Assembly: GCF_001510895.1 (NCBI RefSeq)
Contig: NZ_LPWA01000114.1
Location: forward strand, 1-64,000
DNA from: Mesorhizobium loti
GTDB taxonomy: Bacteria > Pseudomonadota > Alphaproteobacteria > Rhizobiales > Rhizobiaceae
DNA: 64,000 nucleotides
Reading direction: 5' to 3'
The notes under the pieces were generated by a model. That model made no database searches. It had not been told where the DNA came from and saw nothing but the letters and a program-made list of their open reading frames with translations. Below are positions 18,833-27,170 of the stretch, in pieces (position 1 is the stretch's first letter; each line of letters opens with the position of its first letter). The translations under genes were made by a program, and so were the position numbers.

Positions 18833-18952
18833 GATCGGCGTACCGATGGCGCTGTAGCGAGCTATGCCCAGCCAGCACTGGGACCGCCGCCGCTCATTTG
18901 ATGACCGCATGTCCCACGAAAGCGTCCGACAACCGACACCTGCGGTCAGCTT

Positions 18953-18968
18953 TGTCGAGTCCGCGACA
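18953..18968. promoter_or_regulatory. NifA upstream activator site
   Basis: TGTCGAGTCCGCGACA is an exact TGT-N10-ACA. It lies about 120 bases upstream of the sigma-54 promoter at 18818 on the minus strand, a normal NifA distance. Confidence 0.7.
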
Positions 18969-19347
18969 GAGGGGACTGTTCGGCTTGGCTCCTGCTGAAC
19001 CTTGGTTCAAACAATTGAACAGTGTGCAGAACGCGGTTTGCGAGGCTCTTTCTGCCAAATCGGCATAACATGTGAGATTCTTTGGTCGCCGATGCGCCAA
19101 GCATTGCCGGGTCGTCGCCAAGCAGCTAGCCATTCGGCTCTCGCCTTCACAAATCAACCCAAGGTCCAGGCCTTCGCCCACCTTCTTCACCACGCGGCTG
19201 ACCCCAAAAACGTCAGCGATAAACGCGAAGGCAGTGGGAACGCCCAAAAACCGCAGAGCTGGGCCTGCGCGGATGCAATGACGCGGGTCGACTGGATTGA
19301 GTAAGGCGGTTTGAGCGCCACTGGCCATGTCATTAATCGACTGGCCT
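18969..19347. other. No recognisable gene
   Basis: A minus-strand frame at 18894-19328 is open for 144 codons (FIADVFGVSRVVKKVGEG) but overlaps the NifA site and matches no family I know. I leave it as an unsupported reading frame. Confidence 0.3.
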
Positions 19348-19452
19348 AGAGCATGTCTCCCGAAAGTGGGAGCCGGTTTCGGTGCAAAGACATGCGTAAA
19401 ATAAAAAACTAAAGCGCACGGAGCGAACCTGGAAGATCGCGACGCGCTTTAG
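19348..19452. repeat. RIME-type palindromic repeat, copy 2
   Basis: Carries AGAGCATGTCTCCCGAAAGT and GGTTTCGGTGCAAAGACATG, then AAAGCGC/GCGCTTT arms. It aligns with copy 1 (8691-8794) across the first palindrome and has a different second one, as expected for a mosaic element. It lies between the nodO-like gene end and the P450 upstream region. Confidence 0.8.
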
Positions 19453-19580
19453 GGAGGGATCGTCAATGTAGATACTGTCCGATCGCGCAGGGGCTCCCTC
19501 GTATGACTGCGGCAAGTCGCCGAGAAGCAACGTGCCTCCACCGAGCCGGCGGGGCACGGTTTCCGAACGGTTCCTGCGGA

Positions 19581-20378
19581 TCAGACGAAGGTGAAATCCG
19601 ACGCGCTCAATCCCAGCCCGGCCAGATCCGCGACACTTTGGACATTACCGAGATGAGCAAAATCGTCGGCATGGTTCTCGGAGGTGACATAGGCCAGATT
19701 CCCCGATTGAGTTAACGGATCATAGTACACGATAATGTCGCCGGTATGCTCATTGGAGATCGCATCCGCAGCCTGGGAGCCGTTGCTGAACGAGTTGGTA
19801 AGCACGACGACATGCTCGCCGTTCGCACCCGCGGCGTCGCCGCTGTAGAAAGTGTCAACAGGATGGCCAGGCCGTGAGCTGGCGTGGCCGACGAAGTTCG
19901 CGCCAAAACCGTCGCTGTCGAGGCCGACCGCATCGAAGGCCAAAGTGTCATCCGCCGGGTTGAAATCCAAGATCGAGGTATTATCCGGATCGGGCCCGAA
20001 ACGCGGGTCATATCCAGGAATTGGGTTGTGGAATTGGAACACGAACGTGTCGTTGCCGGTGCCCCCGGTCAGAAAATCCCTGCCGTCACCAACGAAGAGG
20101 ACGTCGTGACCGGGACCCCCATAGAGCTTGTCATTATCCGCATCGGTGATACGCGGTTTGTCTCGGCCGTTGTCGCCGTAGAGGTAGTCATTGCCCTCCT
20201 CCCCAAAGACTTGATCATTGCCTGCGCCACCGAAGACTCGATCATTGCCGGGGCCCGCCGAAATGGAATCGTTGCCCGCACGAGCGTCGATCCAGTCATT
20301 GCCGTCGGGATCCATGATCAGATCGTCACCATTGGTGCCGAAGAGGGAATTGTCACGCGGACTGCCATGGATAGCCAT
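19581..20378 (-). CDS. nodO: NodO-like secreted calcium-binding RTX protein
   Basis: 265 residues from the ATG at 20378 (AAAGAG 8 bases before it; an in-frame GTG lies at 20387). The N-terminal half is a run of GGxGxD nonapeptide repeats (GNDSISAGPGNDRVFGGAGN, GGPGHDVLF, GGTGNDTF) that fold into a calcium-binding beta-roll. There is no N-terminal signal. The C-terminus ends SASDFTFV, an acidic residue plus hydrophobics typical of type I secretion signals. A nod box 61 bases upstream marks it as flavonoid/NodD inducible, as for Rhizobium leguminosarum nodO, which is of similar size and aids infection. No secretion genes are nearby; a PrsDE-type system elsewhere is assumed. Confidence 0.85.
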   Translation of the reverse strand: MAIHGSPRDNSLFGTNGDDLIMDPDGNDWIDARAGNDSISAGPGNDRVFGGAGNDQVFGEEGNDYLYGDNGRDKPRITDADNDKLYGGPGHDVLFVGDGRDFLTGGTGNDTFVFQFHNPIPGYDPRFGPDPDNTSILDFNPADDTLAFDAVGLDSDGFGANFVGHASSRPGHPVDTFYSGDAAGANGEHVVVLTNSFSNGSQAADAISNEHTGDIIVYYDPLTQSGNLAYVTSENHADDFAHLGNVQSVADLAGLGLSASDFTFV

Positions 20379-20439
20379 CAGAGACACTCTTTATCATGCG
20401 TCCCCACGCCACCTGAACCTTTTCATATCTCTCTTCAGG

Positions 20440-20487
20440 TTATTGGCCAAATTGATTGTTCCGATCCAACATATTTACGCGATGGAT
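20440..20487 (-). promoter_or_regulatory. nod box upstream of the nodO-like gene
   Basis: Reading the minus strand: ATCCAT (20487-20482), 16 bases, then ATCGGAACAATC and AATTTGGCCAAT. All blocks stand at the exact nod-box spacing; mismatches are mainly in the GATG block (AATA). NodD should bind here with a plant flavonoid and turn on the gene starting at 20378. Confidence 0.75.
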
Positions 20488-21337
20488 GTGTGTGCATTTT
20501 CGCCTCAAATCTTCGGGTGCGCCATGTGCGCCACCGGGTCGTGCGCGCAATGACGCGAGGCGGGTGCCAGCGGATGCCAAAAACACGCGCGCCCCTGCGG
20601 GGGCGTCCTGCTCCCCTGGCCGCCGATTCACTGCTAGTGGATGTCTAACGCTTGGTGCCCGTGAAACGTGATGGAAAATAGTTTTCCAGGAATGTGATCA
20701 TTGAGCGGGACCTTATTGAAGCCGGAGCCTCCCGCGGTGGAAGCAGGGGCAGAATGATCGTTCGACCTCGCAGTCGAGTCTTTGAAGCAAGGGTGGCTGA
20801 ATGCCTGAGCAAAGCGATCAGGCGCGGCACTCCACAGCGCACGATAGGCGGCCGGGGCATTTCGATCCGCGCCGGAGATCACCCCATCAGCCGATGGTAC
20901 TGTCGCCAGATCAAGAGTTGTTCCCGGCTGCGGCTCTTGTACAGATCACAAGCAAGCAATGGCCGGACAAAGGATCTTAGTACTTTGTGGACGGCTATTT
21001 GAACGAAGGATGGACCCCGTTTTGGAAGCCCTTGGTGCAAGGCCGCAATGTTGGGCGGACTGACCGACAGAACAGCCTTGGCCGACAGCTGACGCATGCG
21101 CCCGACATCGGTCAACCTCCAGTGGAATTCGGGTAGTAGCTCGTCGAATTCCGAGCGGCGAGATGTCTTTCCTCGCTAGGCACGCAGACGATTGCGACTG
21201 ATCGAGCGATCCGTGACAGCACGCGAAGCAATAGCTACGCGCTCACTCGCTTCGCAGGCAAAGCGATGGCCAGCAGAATGCCGAGCCCCTGCGCGAGCGC
21301 CGAGCGAAACGGAAAACAACATGCAATGGGTCTTACA
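20488..21337. other. About 850 bases without a supported gene
   Basis: Short frames only. A minus-strand frame at 20634-20882 ends FNKVPLNDHIPGKLFSITFH and looks somewhat protein-like, but I cannot place it. A GC-rich hairpin (GCCCCTGCGGGGGC) lies near 20592. No promoter or IS was recognised. Confidence 0.35.
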
Positions 21338-22399
21338 TCATGCAGCAGTCGGACCGGGAATGCGTGGCAAGGTCTCGGCCAGGAACCGCCAGTCCTCGCG
21401 CTCGCCCTCGCCTTCGTGGCGCTTGCCATAGAACTGGATGATCATCTTGCCGTCGGCGCCATAGGCTTCGAGCGAGGTGACGTGACCATTCTTGGTCGGC
21501 TTGCGCACAGCCCAGACCTCGCGGATGTGGTGGGTCCCGAGATGCAGGTGGAAGGTCTCGTCGAGCACATTGATCCACGGCCAGATTGTTTTGACCCACT
21601 TGATCGGACCGGAATGGATCTGGATGCAGCCACGATTGCCTACAAAGCACATAATCGGCATTTCGTCTTCGGCCGCCTGTTGAACCATGGCGCCGATGGC
21701 GTCCTTGTCCAGCGCCCAAGCGTAATCCTCGCCGACCATACGCACCGCCTCGCGACGACTGAGCTTCAGTGTTTTCAACATGTCGAAGAACTGATGGACG
21801 TCGGTCAGCTGGCTCCAGTACTCGCGTAGATCCTCCACCGTGGCGGCTTGATCAGGAACCTCTGCGTCATCGTTGGCTCCGCTCGCCTTGAATACTACGA
21901 TCGGCTCCTGGTTCGAGGATTCCAGCTCAGCCACCAGCTTCTGATAAGAATCGAGGTTTGAGGCGGGACCGAGTTGCACCTTGTGCATCGCCTTGCCGGC
22001 AGCATCAAAGAATTGCAGGCTACGGCTGATGTCGTTGCCATTGCGCTTCTCGACAGCAAAGCCATGCGCCCAAACTTTCGGGAAGATGCGCAAGTCGATG
22101 TCGTCGCCAAGTACCAGAGCATGCTTGTTGCCGGTGACCACCTTGTCGTAGACGCCAATCTTTTCGTGCACAGCACTTTCATTGCGGGTATGCGCCACCA
22201 CCTCGCCGACCGCTTCGAGGCCGGTCAGCAGATCATTGACGCGCGGCTCGATACGAATCGCGCCCAGACCGCAATGCGCGGCGACCAGTTCCGCTTCCGA
22301 AATGCCCAGTCGGGCGGCGAGATCGTGCTCACGGATCTTTGGATTGTCTTGCTGCGCCCGCCGGATTTCGTGCGGCGATGGTCTCTCGCGCTGGTCCAT
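21338..22399 (-). CDS. hmuS: Haem-utilisation protein HmuS/HemS
   Basis: 353 residues, the normal length, with the two-fold repeated HemS/ChuS structure. Repeat 1 runs from LGISEAELVAAHCG to AVEKRNGNDISRSLQFFD; repeat 2 runs from FKASGANDDAEV to ALDKDAIGAMVQQA, with LDETFHLHLGTHHIREVWAV near the haem-binding region. It handles imported haem in the cytoplasm, as carrier or degrading enzyme. AAGG lies about 9 bases before the ATG. A hmuP-like remnant directly upstream fits the rhizobial hmuPSTUV order. The transport genes hmuTUV are absent; downstream lies unrelated sequence, so this is a truncated locus. Confidence 0.93.
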   Translation of the reverse strand: MDQRERPSPHEIRRAQQDNPKIREHDLAARLGISEAELVAAHCGLGAIRIEPRVNDLLTGLEAVGEVVAHTRNESAVHEKIGVYDKVVTGNKHALVLGDDIDLRIFPKVWAHGFAVEKRNGNDISRSLQFFDAAGKAMHKVQLGPASNLDSYQKLVAELESSNQEPIVVFKASGANDDAEVPDQAATVEDLREYWSQLTDVHQFFDMLKTLKLSRREAVRMVGEDYAWALDKDAIGAMVQQAAEDEMPIMCFVGNRGCIQIHSGPIKWVKTIWPWINVLDETFHLHLGTHHIREVWAVRKPTKNGHVTSLEAYGADGKMIIQFYGKRHEGEGEREDWRFLAETLPRIPGPTAA

Positions 22400-22404
22400 G
22401 TGTT

Positions 22405-22560
22405 AACGACCTTCATCTGCTTGTTGAGGATCAGCTGCCCTGCCGGGTGGTCGGTCGACTGAGCGCAGCGCAGGTGCTCGATGCCGACCTCCTGCTCGTC
22501 CAGGAACAGGGTATTGCTAGCGAGAGTGCATGATCGCCATCGAAACCGGGTGTGTCGTCT
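22405..22560 (-). pseudogene. hmuP: hmuP/hemP-like remnant
   Basis: Just upstream of hmuS the minus strand encodes TLFLDEQEVGIEH and, a little later, GQLILNK. ALSRPTTRQG lies between them in another frame. This is the order of conserved blocks in HmuP (S-TLF--QEV-I-H, Y-L--TRQGKLILNK), a small activator of haem uptake genes. At least two frame changes near 22450-22470 break it. Too short and damaged for a confident start. Confidence 0.55.
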
Positions 22561-22809
22561 GAGCGGCGAGGAGCCGATTCCCCCAGCCCAGAGCGGATCT
22601 GACCCAGACCTGACATGTTGCTTTCCTTGCTTCGTTTCATCGATCGCGAGGGCACTCCGGCATGATTGTCGTCTTGGCGGTTCTTGCCGCATCGACAACA
22701 GGAGCTTCAAAAATCATGCCAATTCGCCTGACCAAGCACAGAAAAATCTTCTGCACACTGATCGACGATTTGCGTGAGAGTTCAGCGGAAACCGAGGTCG
22801 CACACTTTG

Positions 22810-22825
22810 TGTGACGTACGCGACA
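22810..22825. promoter_or_regulatory. NifA upstream activator site for iscN-nifS
   Basis: TGTGACGTACGCGACA is an exact TGT-N10-ACA about 105 bases before the -24/-12 promoter at 22930. A second near-match (TGTCGGTTGCCAGACG, last block ACG) follows at about 22840. Confidence 0.85.
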
Positions 22826-22929
22826 AACCCGACAGTACGTGTCGGTTGCCAGACGTTTTTCCACAATGGCGCACAAGATTGACAGCGGCTCTAGACGGAT
22901 CGCGCCGCATTGAAACGGCTTTTCCCCCT

Positions 22930-22945
22930 TGGCACGGTCCCTGCA
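22930..22945 (+). promoter_or_regulatory. Sigma-54 promoter of iscN-nifS-nifV-nifW
   Basis: TGGCACGGTCCCTGCA matches TGGCACG-N4-TTGCA with one change and correct GG-N10-GC spacing. It lies 44 bases before the iscN start. Confidence 0.9.
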
Positions 22946-22988
22946 ACGTAATCCGCAAAGACGTCCCGGATCGAGGAGAAAGCTCGCC

Positions 22989-23309
22989 ATGATTACGCTC
23001 ACCGACAACGCTGTTGCCGCCGTGAAGACCGCTCTTTCCCGCAGCGGCGAACCGGCGGAGGGCTTTCGAATTATGGTCCAGACCGGCGGCTGCGCCGGGT
23101 TTAAATACTCAATGGGCCTGGAGAGTGTGTCGCGCGAGGGCGATGTGGTCACCGAGACAGATGGGGTCAAGCTGTTCGTGGACGCAGGCTCCCAGCCCCA
23201 TGTCGCCGGCATGACCATCGACTTTGTGACCGGGCTCGAATCTTCTGGCTTCGTCTTCGATAACCCCAACGCGAGGGAGAAGTGCGGCTGCGGCAAGTCC
23301 TTCAGCTGA
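22989..23309 (+). CDS. iscN: HesB/IscA-type iron-sulfur carrier IscN
   Basis: 106 residues of the A-type carrier family. The three cluster-binding cysteines are Cys35 (TGGCAGFKYSMG) and Cys99/Cys101 in CGCGKS at the C-terminus. It should receive clusters built with NifS sulfur and pass them to nitrogenase maturation proteins. It is the first gene after the NifA/sigma-54 promoter and ends 15 bases before nifS. In R. etli the equivalent gene is iscN, also within a nifUS unit; here no nifU is present between iscN and nifS. Confidence 0.92.
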   Translation: MITLTDNAVAAVKTALSRSGEPAEGFRIMVQTGGCAGFKYSMGLESVSREGDVVTETDGVKLFVDAGSQPHVAGMTIDFVTGLESSGFVFDNPNAREKCGCGKSFS

Positions 23310-23324
23310 CTGAGGACCTGACGT

Positions 23325-24542
23325 ATGAGGCCTGTCTACCTCGACAATAACGCAACGACACGGGTCGATCCTGAAGTCGTGCAAGCGATGTTGCCGTTCT
23401 TTACGGATCAATTCGGCAACCCTTCGTCAGCGCACGCTTTTGGCGCCCCAGTCGGTGCGGCGATGAAAAAGGCGCGGCGGCAGTTGCAGGCGCTAATCGG
23501 CGCGCAGTCCGACGATGAGATCACCTTCACCTCGGGTGGGACAGAAAGTGACAATGCAGCGATCCTTTCGGCACTCGAGGTCGCGCCCAACCGAACCGAG
23601 ATCGTGACATCAACGGTGGAGCATCCCGCCGTCCTGACGCTGTGCGCGCATCTTGAGCAGGTTCGCCGCGTCAAGGTCCACAGGATCCCGGTGGATCGCC
23701 GTGGGCAGCTTGACCTCGACGCCTATAAGGCCGCCCTCACCCCGCACGTGGCGATCGTCTCGATAATGTGGGCGAACAACGAGACCGGTATGATCTTCCC
23801 CGTTGCCAAGCTTGCCGAGTTGGCCAAGGAAATCGGCGCCCTTTTCCACACCGATGCGGTGCAGGCGGTCGGCAAAATTCCAATGGACCTGAAATCGACT
23901 GCTATCGATATGCTATCGCTGTCAGGCCACAAGCTTCATGGCCCCAAAGGGATCGGCGCGCTCTGGATTAGGCGTGGCGTGCAGTTCCGCTCGCTGATCA
24001 AGGGAGGGCACCAGCAGCACGGCCGGCGTGCCGGCACCGAGAACACGCCCGGCATAGTCGGGCTCGGCATGGCAGCCGAACTCGCTTTGAAATTCTTGGA
24101 CGACGCCACCACACGGGTAAAGTCGCTGCGCGACCGCCTGGAGGATGGGATCCTGCAGCGCATCCCAAACACTTCTGTCACTGGCGATCGGATGGAGCGA
24201 CTGCCAAACACCGCAAACATCTCCTTTGAAAATACCGAAAGCGATGGAATCCCACATCTGCTCAGTCGCGTGGGCATCGCCTGTTCCTCCGGCTCCGCCT
24301 GCACCTCCGGCTCATTGGAACCGAGCCATGTCCTGAGCGCGATGAAAACGCCACATGGGGCAGTGCGCTTCTCGCTTGCGCGCGACAACGGCGAAGCGGA
24401 CGTCGACCGGGTACTTGAGGTCATGCCCGCAATCGTCGAGAAGCTGCGTGGCTCTCCCGGTTCTGGGCCGCGTGAGCGAAGTCGCGAAGACGTTCGATCC
24501 GGTCCATGCCTGAGCGGCAGCAGAACAGGGTGCAATTCATGA
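23325..24542 (+). CDS. nifS: Cysteine desulfurase NifS
   Basis: A 405-residue PLP enzyme that releases sulfur from cysteine for nitrogenase clusters. Landmarks: YLDNNATTRVDPEV at the start, HTDAVQAVGKIP, the PLP lysine in SLSGHKLHGPKG, and the persulfide cysteine loop CSSGSACTSGSLEPSHVL. The C-terminal 25 residues after LRGSPGS are not conserved. Its stop overlaps the nifV start by ATGA, so the two are translationally coupled. The partner scaffold nifU is missing from the window; iscN or a housekeeping scaffold may take its place. Confidence 0.96.
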   Translation: MRPVYLDNNATTRVDPEVVQAMLPFFTDQFGNPSSAHAFGAPVGAAMKKARRQLQALIGAQSDDEITFTSGGTESDNAAILSALEVAPNRTEIVTSTVEHPAVLTLCAHLEQVRRVKVHRIPVDRRGQLDLDAYKAALTPHVAIVSIMWANNETGMIFPVAKLAELAKEIGALFHTDAVQAVGKIPMDLKSTAIDMLSLSGHKLHGPKGIGALWIRRGVQFRSLIKGGHQQHGRRAGTENTPGIVGLGMAAELALKFLDDATTRVKSLRDRLEDGILQRIPNTSVTGDRMERLPNTANISFENTESDGIPHLLSRVGIACSSGSACTSGSLEPSHVLSAMKTPHGAVRFSLARDNGEADVDRVLEVMPAIVEKLRGSPGSGPRERSREDVRSGPCLSGSRTGCNS

Positions 24543-25747
24543 ACCGTGATGTCTTCCTCAATGACACGACATTGCGCGACGGCGAGCAGGCGCCCGGTGT
24601 CGCCTTTACGACGGCGGAAAAGCTGGAGCTCGCCGAGTCTCTCGCGGCCGCCGGCGTCCCAGAGATCGAGATCGGCACGCCGATCATGGGCGCCGACGAA
24701 ATCGAAACAATTCGTACCGCAGTCGCGCGGCGTCTCCCGGCTCGGCTCATGGCGTGGTGCCGGATGAAGGCGCGGGATCTCGATGCGGCGATCGAGTGCG
24801 GCGTGGGCGCCGTCAATCTGTCGCTGCCTGCATCCGACATCCAACTTGCCGCCAAGCTCGGCCTCGATCAGGCGGGAGCGCTCCAGGCCATCGAGGATAT
24901 GGTTCGGCGCGCAGCCGCTCACGGCTTCTTCGTCGCTGTGGGCTGCGAGGATGCCTCGCGGGCTGATGGGGATCATCTTGCCCGAGTCATCGAAACGGCT
25001 GCGCGCGCCGGGGCAAGCCGCGTCAGGCTGGCCGACACGGTTGGCGTTCTCGACCCCTTTTCGACTTTCGAACTTGTCGCCCAGCTCATGACGAAGTCTG
25101 AAATCGACCTCGAGTTCCATGCGCACAACGATCTCGGCCTTGCGGCCGCCAACACGCTGGCTGCGATCCGCGCGGGCGCGCGCCATGCCTCCCTCACCGT
25201 GCTTGGGCTCGGGGAGCGTGCGGGTAATGCCGCGCTGGAAGAAGTGGCCGCCGCGATGGCCGTCATCGACGGCGCGGATACCGGCATCGAGCTGTCTGCA
25301 TTGCCCGACCTCGCCGCCCAGGTGGCTCGCGCCGCCCGCCGGCAGATCGCGGTTACTAAGCCGGTCGTTGGCGCCGATGTTTTCACGCACGAATCCGGCA
25401 CTCACGTCGCAGGGATGCTGAAAGACTCGCGCGCCTATCAGGGGCTCGACCCGGCACTTGTGGGTCGCTGCCCTCGTATCGTCATCGGTAAGCATTCCGG
25501 TGCCACTGCGATTGCCCGCATGCTGAACGAAAACGGTCGCGATCTCGACCCGCATCTGGCAGCCGCGGTGGTGGCTCGCGTTCGCCGCAAGGCGGGCGAG
25601 ATCAAATCGACCCTTACTTCAGCTCAATTGGTCGAGCTCTACGATGGAATGTGCAGCGAGGCACGCATCGCGGATCTCGCCGGTCTAGGCCAGCTGTGCG
25701 ACGCACCCAGCGGCTGCACAGTTGTCCGAGCAGGGAGACATCAATGA
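24539..25747 (+). CDS. nifV: Homocitrate synthase NifV
   Basis: A 402-residue enzyme that joins acetyl-CoA and 2-oxoglutarate to make homocitrate, the organic ligand of FeMo-cofactor. The HMGL-like barrel begins NDTTLRDGEQAPGVAF; the metal histidines are in FHAHNDLGLAAANT, with GLGERAGNAALEEV and THESGTHVAGM later. I chose the ATG at 24539, which overlaps the nifS stop (ATGA), over the in-frame ATG at 24506. Bacteroids often get homocitrate from the legume, so a bacterial nifV bears on host range and on free-living fixation. Confidence 0.95.
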   Translation: MNRDVFLNDTTLRDGEQAPGVAFTTAEKLELAESLAAAGVPEIEIGTPIMGADEIETIRTAVARRLPARLMAWCRMKARDLDAAIECGVGAVNLSLPASDIQLAAKLGLDQAGALQAIEDMVRRAAAHGFFVAVGCEDASRADGDHLARVIETAARAGASRVRLADTVGVLDPFSTFELVAQLMTKSEIDLEFHAHNDLGLAAANTLAAIRAGARHASLTVLGLGERAGNAALEEVAAAMAVIDGADTGIELSALPDLAAQVARAARRQIAVTKPVVGADVFTHESGTHVAGMLKDSRAYQGLDPALVGRCPRIVIGKHSGATAIARMLNENGRDLDPHLAAAVVARVRRKAGEIKSTLTSAQLVELYDGMCSEARIADLAGLGQLCDAPSGCTVVRAGRHQ

Positions 25748-26124
25748 ATTGTTCCGCTGACGGCCGCCCCATCGACGTTACCAACATCCTCGCGCGACTG
25801 AAGGGTCTATCGGCCGCTGAGGAGTTCTTCGCGCTTCTTAGGGTCTCATATGACCCGAAGGTGCTAGATGTCTCCCGGCTTCATATCATGAAGCGCGTGG
25901 GCCAATATCTTGCCGAAGAAGATCTATCCGATCTGCCCGACCAGGTGGTCGCGGCGCGGGCGCGCGCCACACTGCAACGCGCCTATGAGGACTTCGCGAC
26001 TTCCTCGCCACTCACGCACCGGGTCTTCAAGGTGCTCAAAGACCACGACCCGACCAAGCCTGCCACGCCGGGCCGCACCTTCGTCCCGTTCGAGTCCGTA
26101 CTGAAGCGGTTCGCAAAAGAATGA
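25744..26124 (+). CDS. nifW: Nitrogenase-stabilising protein NifW
   Basis: A 126-residue NifW, which binds and protects or helps mature the MoFe protein. It shows family blocks LARLKGLSAAEEFFALL and VLDVSRLHIMKRVGQYL, with the RTFVPFESVL end. The ATG overlaps the nifV stop (ATGA) and follows GGGAG, so this start is better than the longer open frame. It is the last gene of the iscN-nifS-nifV-nifW unit; the fixA control region begins about 25 bases later. Confidence 0.93.
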   Translation: MNCSADGRPIDVTNILARLKGLSAAEEFFALLRVSYDPKVLDVSRLHIMKRVGQYLAEEDLSDLPDQVVAARARATLQRAYEDFATSSPLTHRVFKVLKDHDPTKPATPGRTFVPFESVLKRFAKE

Positions 26125-26149
26125 GCGTGACATGGTTGCGACGCGACAA

Positions 26150-26165
26150 TGTCGAGAACCCGACA
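26150..26165. promoter_or_regulatory. NifA upstream activator site for fixABCX
   Basis: TGTCGAGAACCCGACA is an exact TGT-N10-ACA, about 75 bases upstream of the sigma-54 promoter at 26239. Confidence 0.85.
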
Positions 26166-26238
26166 CATCCGGTCGTCATGAACACGCCCCTGCAAGGAAC
26201 CAACCGAGCCTCCATGAATAGGAGGACGCAACATGACT

Positions 26239-26254
26239 TGGCACGAATAGTGCT
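26239..26254 (+). promoter_or_regulatory. Sigma-54 promoter of fixABCX(-nifA)
   Basis: TGGCACGAATAGTGCT has the perfect -24 block and GTGCT for TTGCT, with GG and GC 10 bases apart. It is 50 bases before the fixA start. Confidence 0.85.
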
Positions 26255-26303
26255 GCCGACGAGATCAGACCCGGATCCTGATAGAAGCCCAAAGAGACCG
26301 CCA

Positions 26304-27155
26304 ATGCACATCGTAGTCTGCATCAAGCAGGTGCCGGACTCGGCACAGATACGGGTCCATCCCGTTACGAACACGATCATGCGCCAGGGTGTGCCTACCA
26401 TCATCAATCCCTACGACCTATTCGCCCTCGAAGAAGCGCTCAGACTGCGCGACACCTACGGCGGCGAGGTCACCGTGCTCACCATGGGTCCGCCCATGGC
26501 AGAGGATGCCTTGCGCAAGGCCCTCGGTTACGGCGCCGACCGCGCAGTGCTGATGACCGACCGCTATTTTGCCGGCTCCGACACGCTGGCGACCTCGTAC
26601 GCTCTTTCGCAAGCAATCGCGAAGGTTGGCGAGACGTTCGGCACTCCAGACATCGTCTTCACTGGCAAGCAGACAATCGATGGCGACACCGCCCAGGTCG
26701 GGCCCGGCATCGCCAAGCGCCTCGATCTCATGCAACTCACCTATGTCGCAAAGATCCCCTCCGTTGACCTCGCTGCGCGCGAGATCAAGGTCGAGCGCCG
26801 CTGTGAAGGCGGCACGCAGATGCTCAAGAGCAGGCTGCCCTGTCTCATCACCATCCTGGAAGGTACAAACGAGATCCGTCGGGGCTCGCTCGAGGACGCC
26901 CTGTACGCCGCGCGCAGCCAAGTCCTGAAATGGAGTGCGGCCGACGCCGGCATTGATGACCTCACCAGATGCGGCCTGCGCGGCTCGCCGACGGTCGTCA
27001 AGCGCGTTTTCGCTCCTACTGCGCGGGCGCAAAAGGCAGCACTAATCGACACCGCCGAAATGACTTTGCGCGATCTCGCTGACGAACTTATCGCCGCAAT
27101 CTTAACCCGCCGGCCAGCGCTGGAACAGGAACTCGCCTTCAACGGCGGCGAGTGA
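26304..27155 (+). CDS. fixA: Electron-transfer flavoprotein beta-type FixA
   Basis: 283 residues, homologous to the ETF beta subunit. With FixB, FixC and FixX it forms the membrane-associated complex that bifurcates electrons from NADH to quinone and to the low-potential carrier feeding nitrogenase. Family blocks: MHIVVCIKQVPDSAQIRV, NPYDLFALEEALRL and VFTGKQTIDGDTAQVGPGIA. The ATG at 26304 lies after AGAGACCGCCA and behind the NifA/sigma-54 signals; the longer open frame from 26121 crosses the promoter and is not real. First gene of fixABCX. Confidence 0.97.
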   Translation: MHIVVCIKQVPDSAQIRVHPVTNTIMRQGVPTIINPYDLFALEEALRLRDTYGGEVTVLTMGPPMAEDALRKALGYGADRAVLMTDRYFAGSDTLATSYALSQAIAKVGETFGTPDIVFTGKQTIDGDTAQVGPGIAKRLDLMQLTYVAKIPSVDLAAREIKVERRCEGGTQMLKSRLPCLITILEGTNEIRRGSLEDALYAARSQVLKWSAADAGIDDLTRCGLRGSPTVVKRVFAPTARAQKAALIDTAEMTLRDLADELIAAILTRRPALEQELAFNGGE

Positions 27156-27170
27156 CGGCAAGGAGAGATG

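Noticed and set aside
18894..19328. 144-codon minus-strand ORF
   Set aside because: Unrecognisable, and it overlaps the NifA site of the P450 series.
26121..26303. Upstream in-frame extension of fixA
   Set aside because: It runs across the NifA site and the -24/-12 promoter; FixA proteins begin at MHIVVCIKQV.
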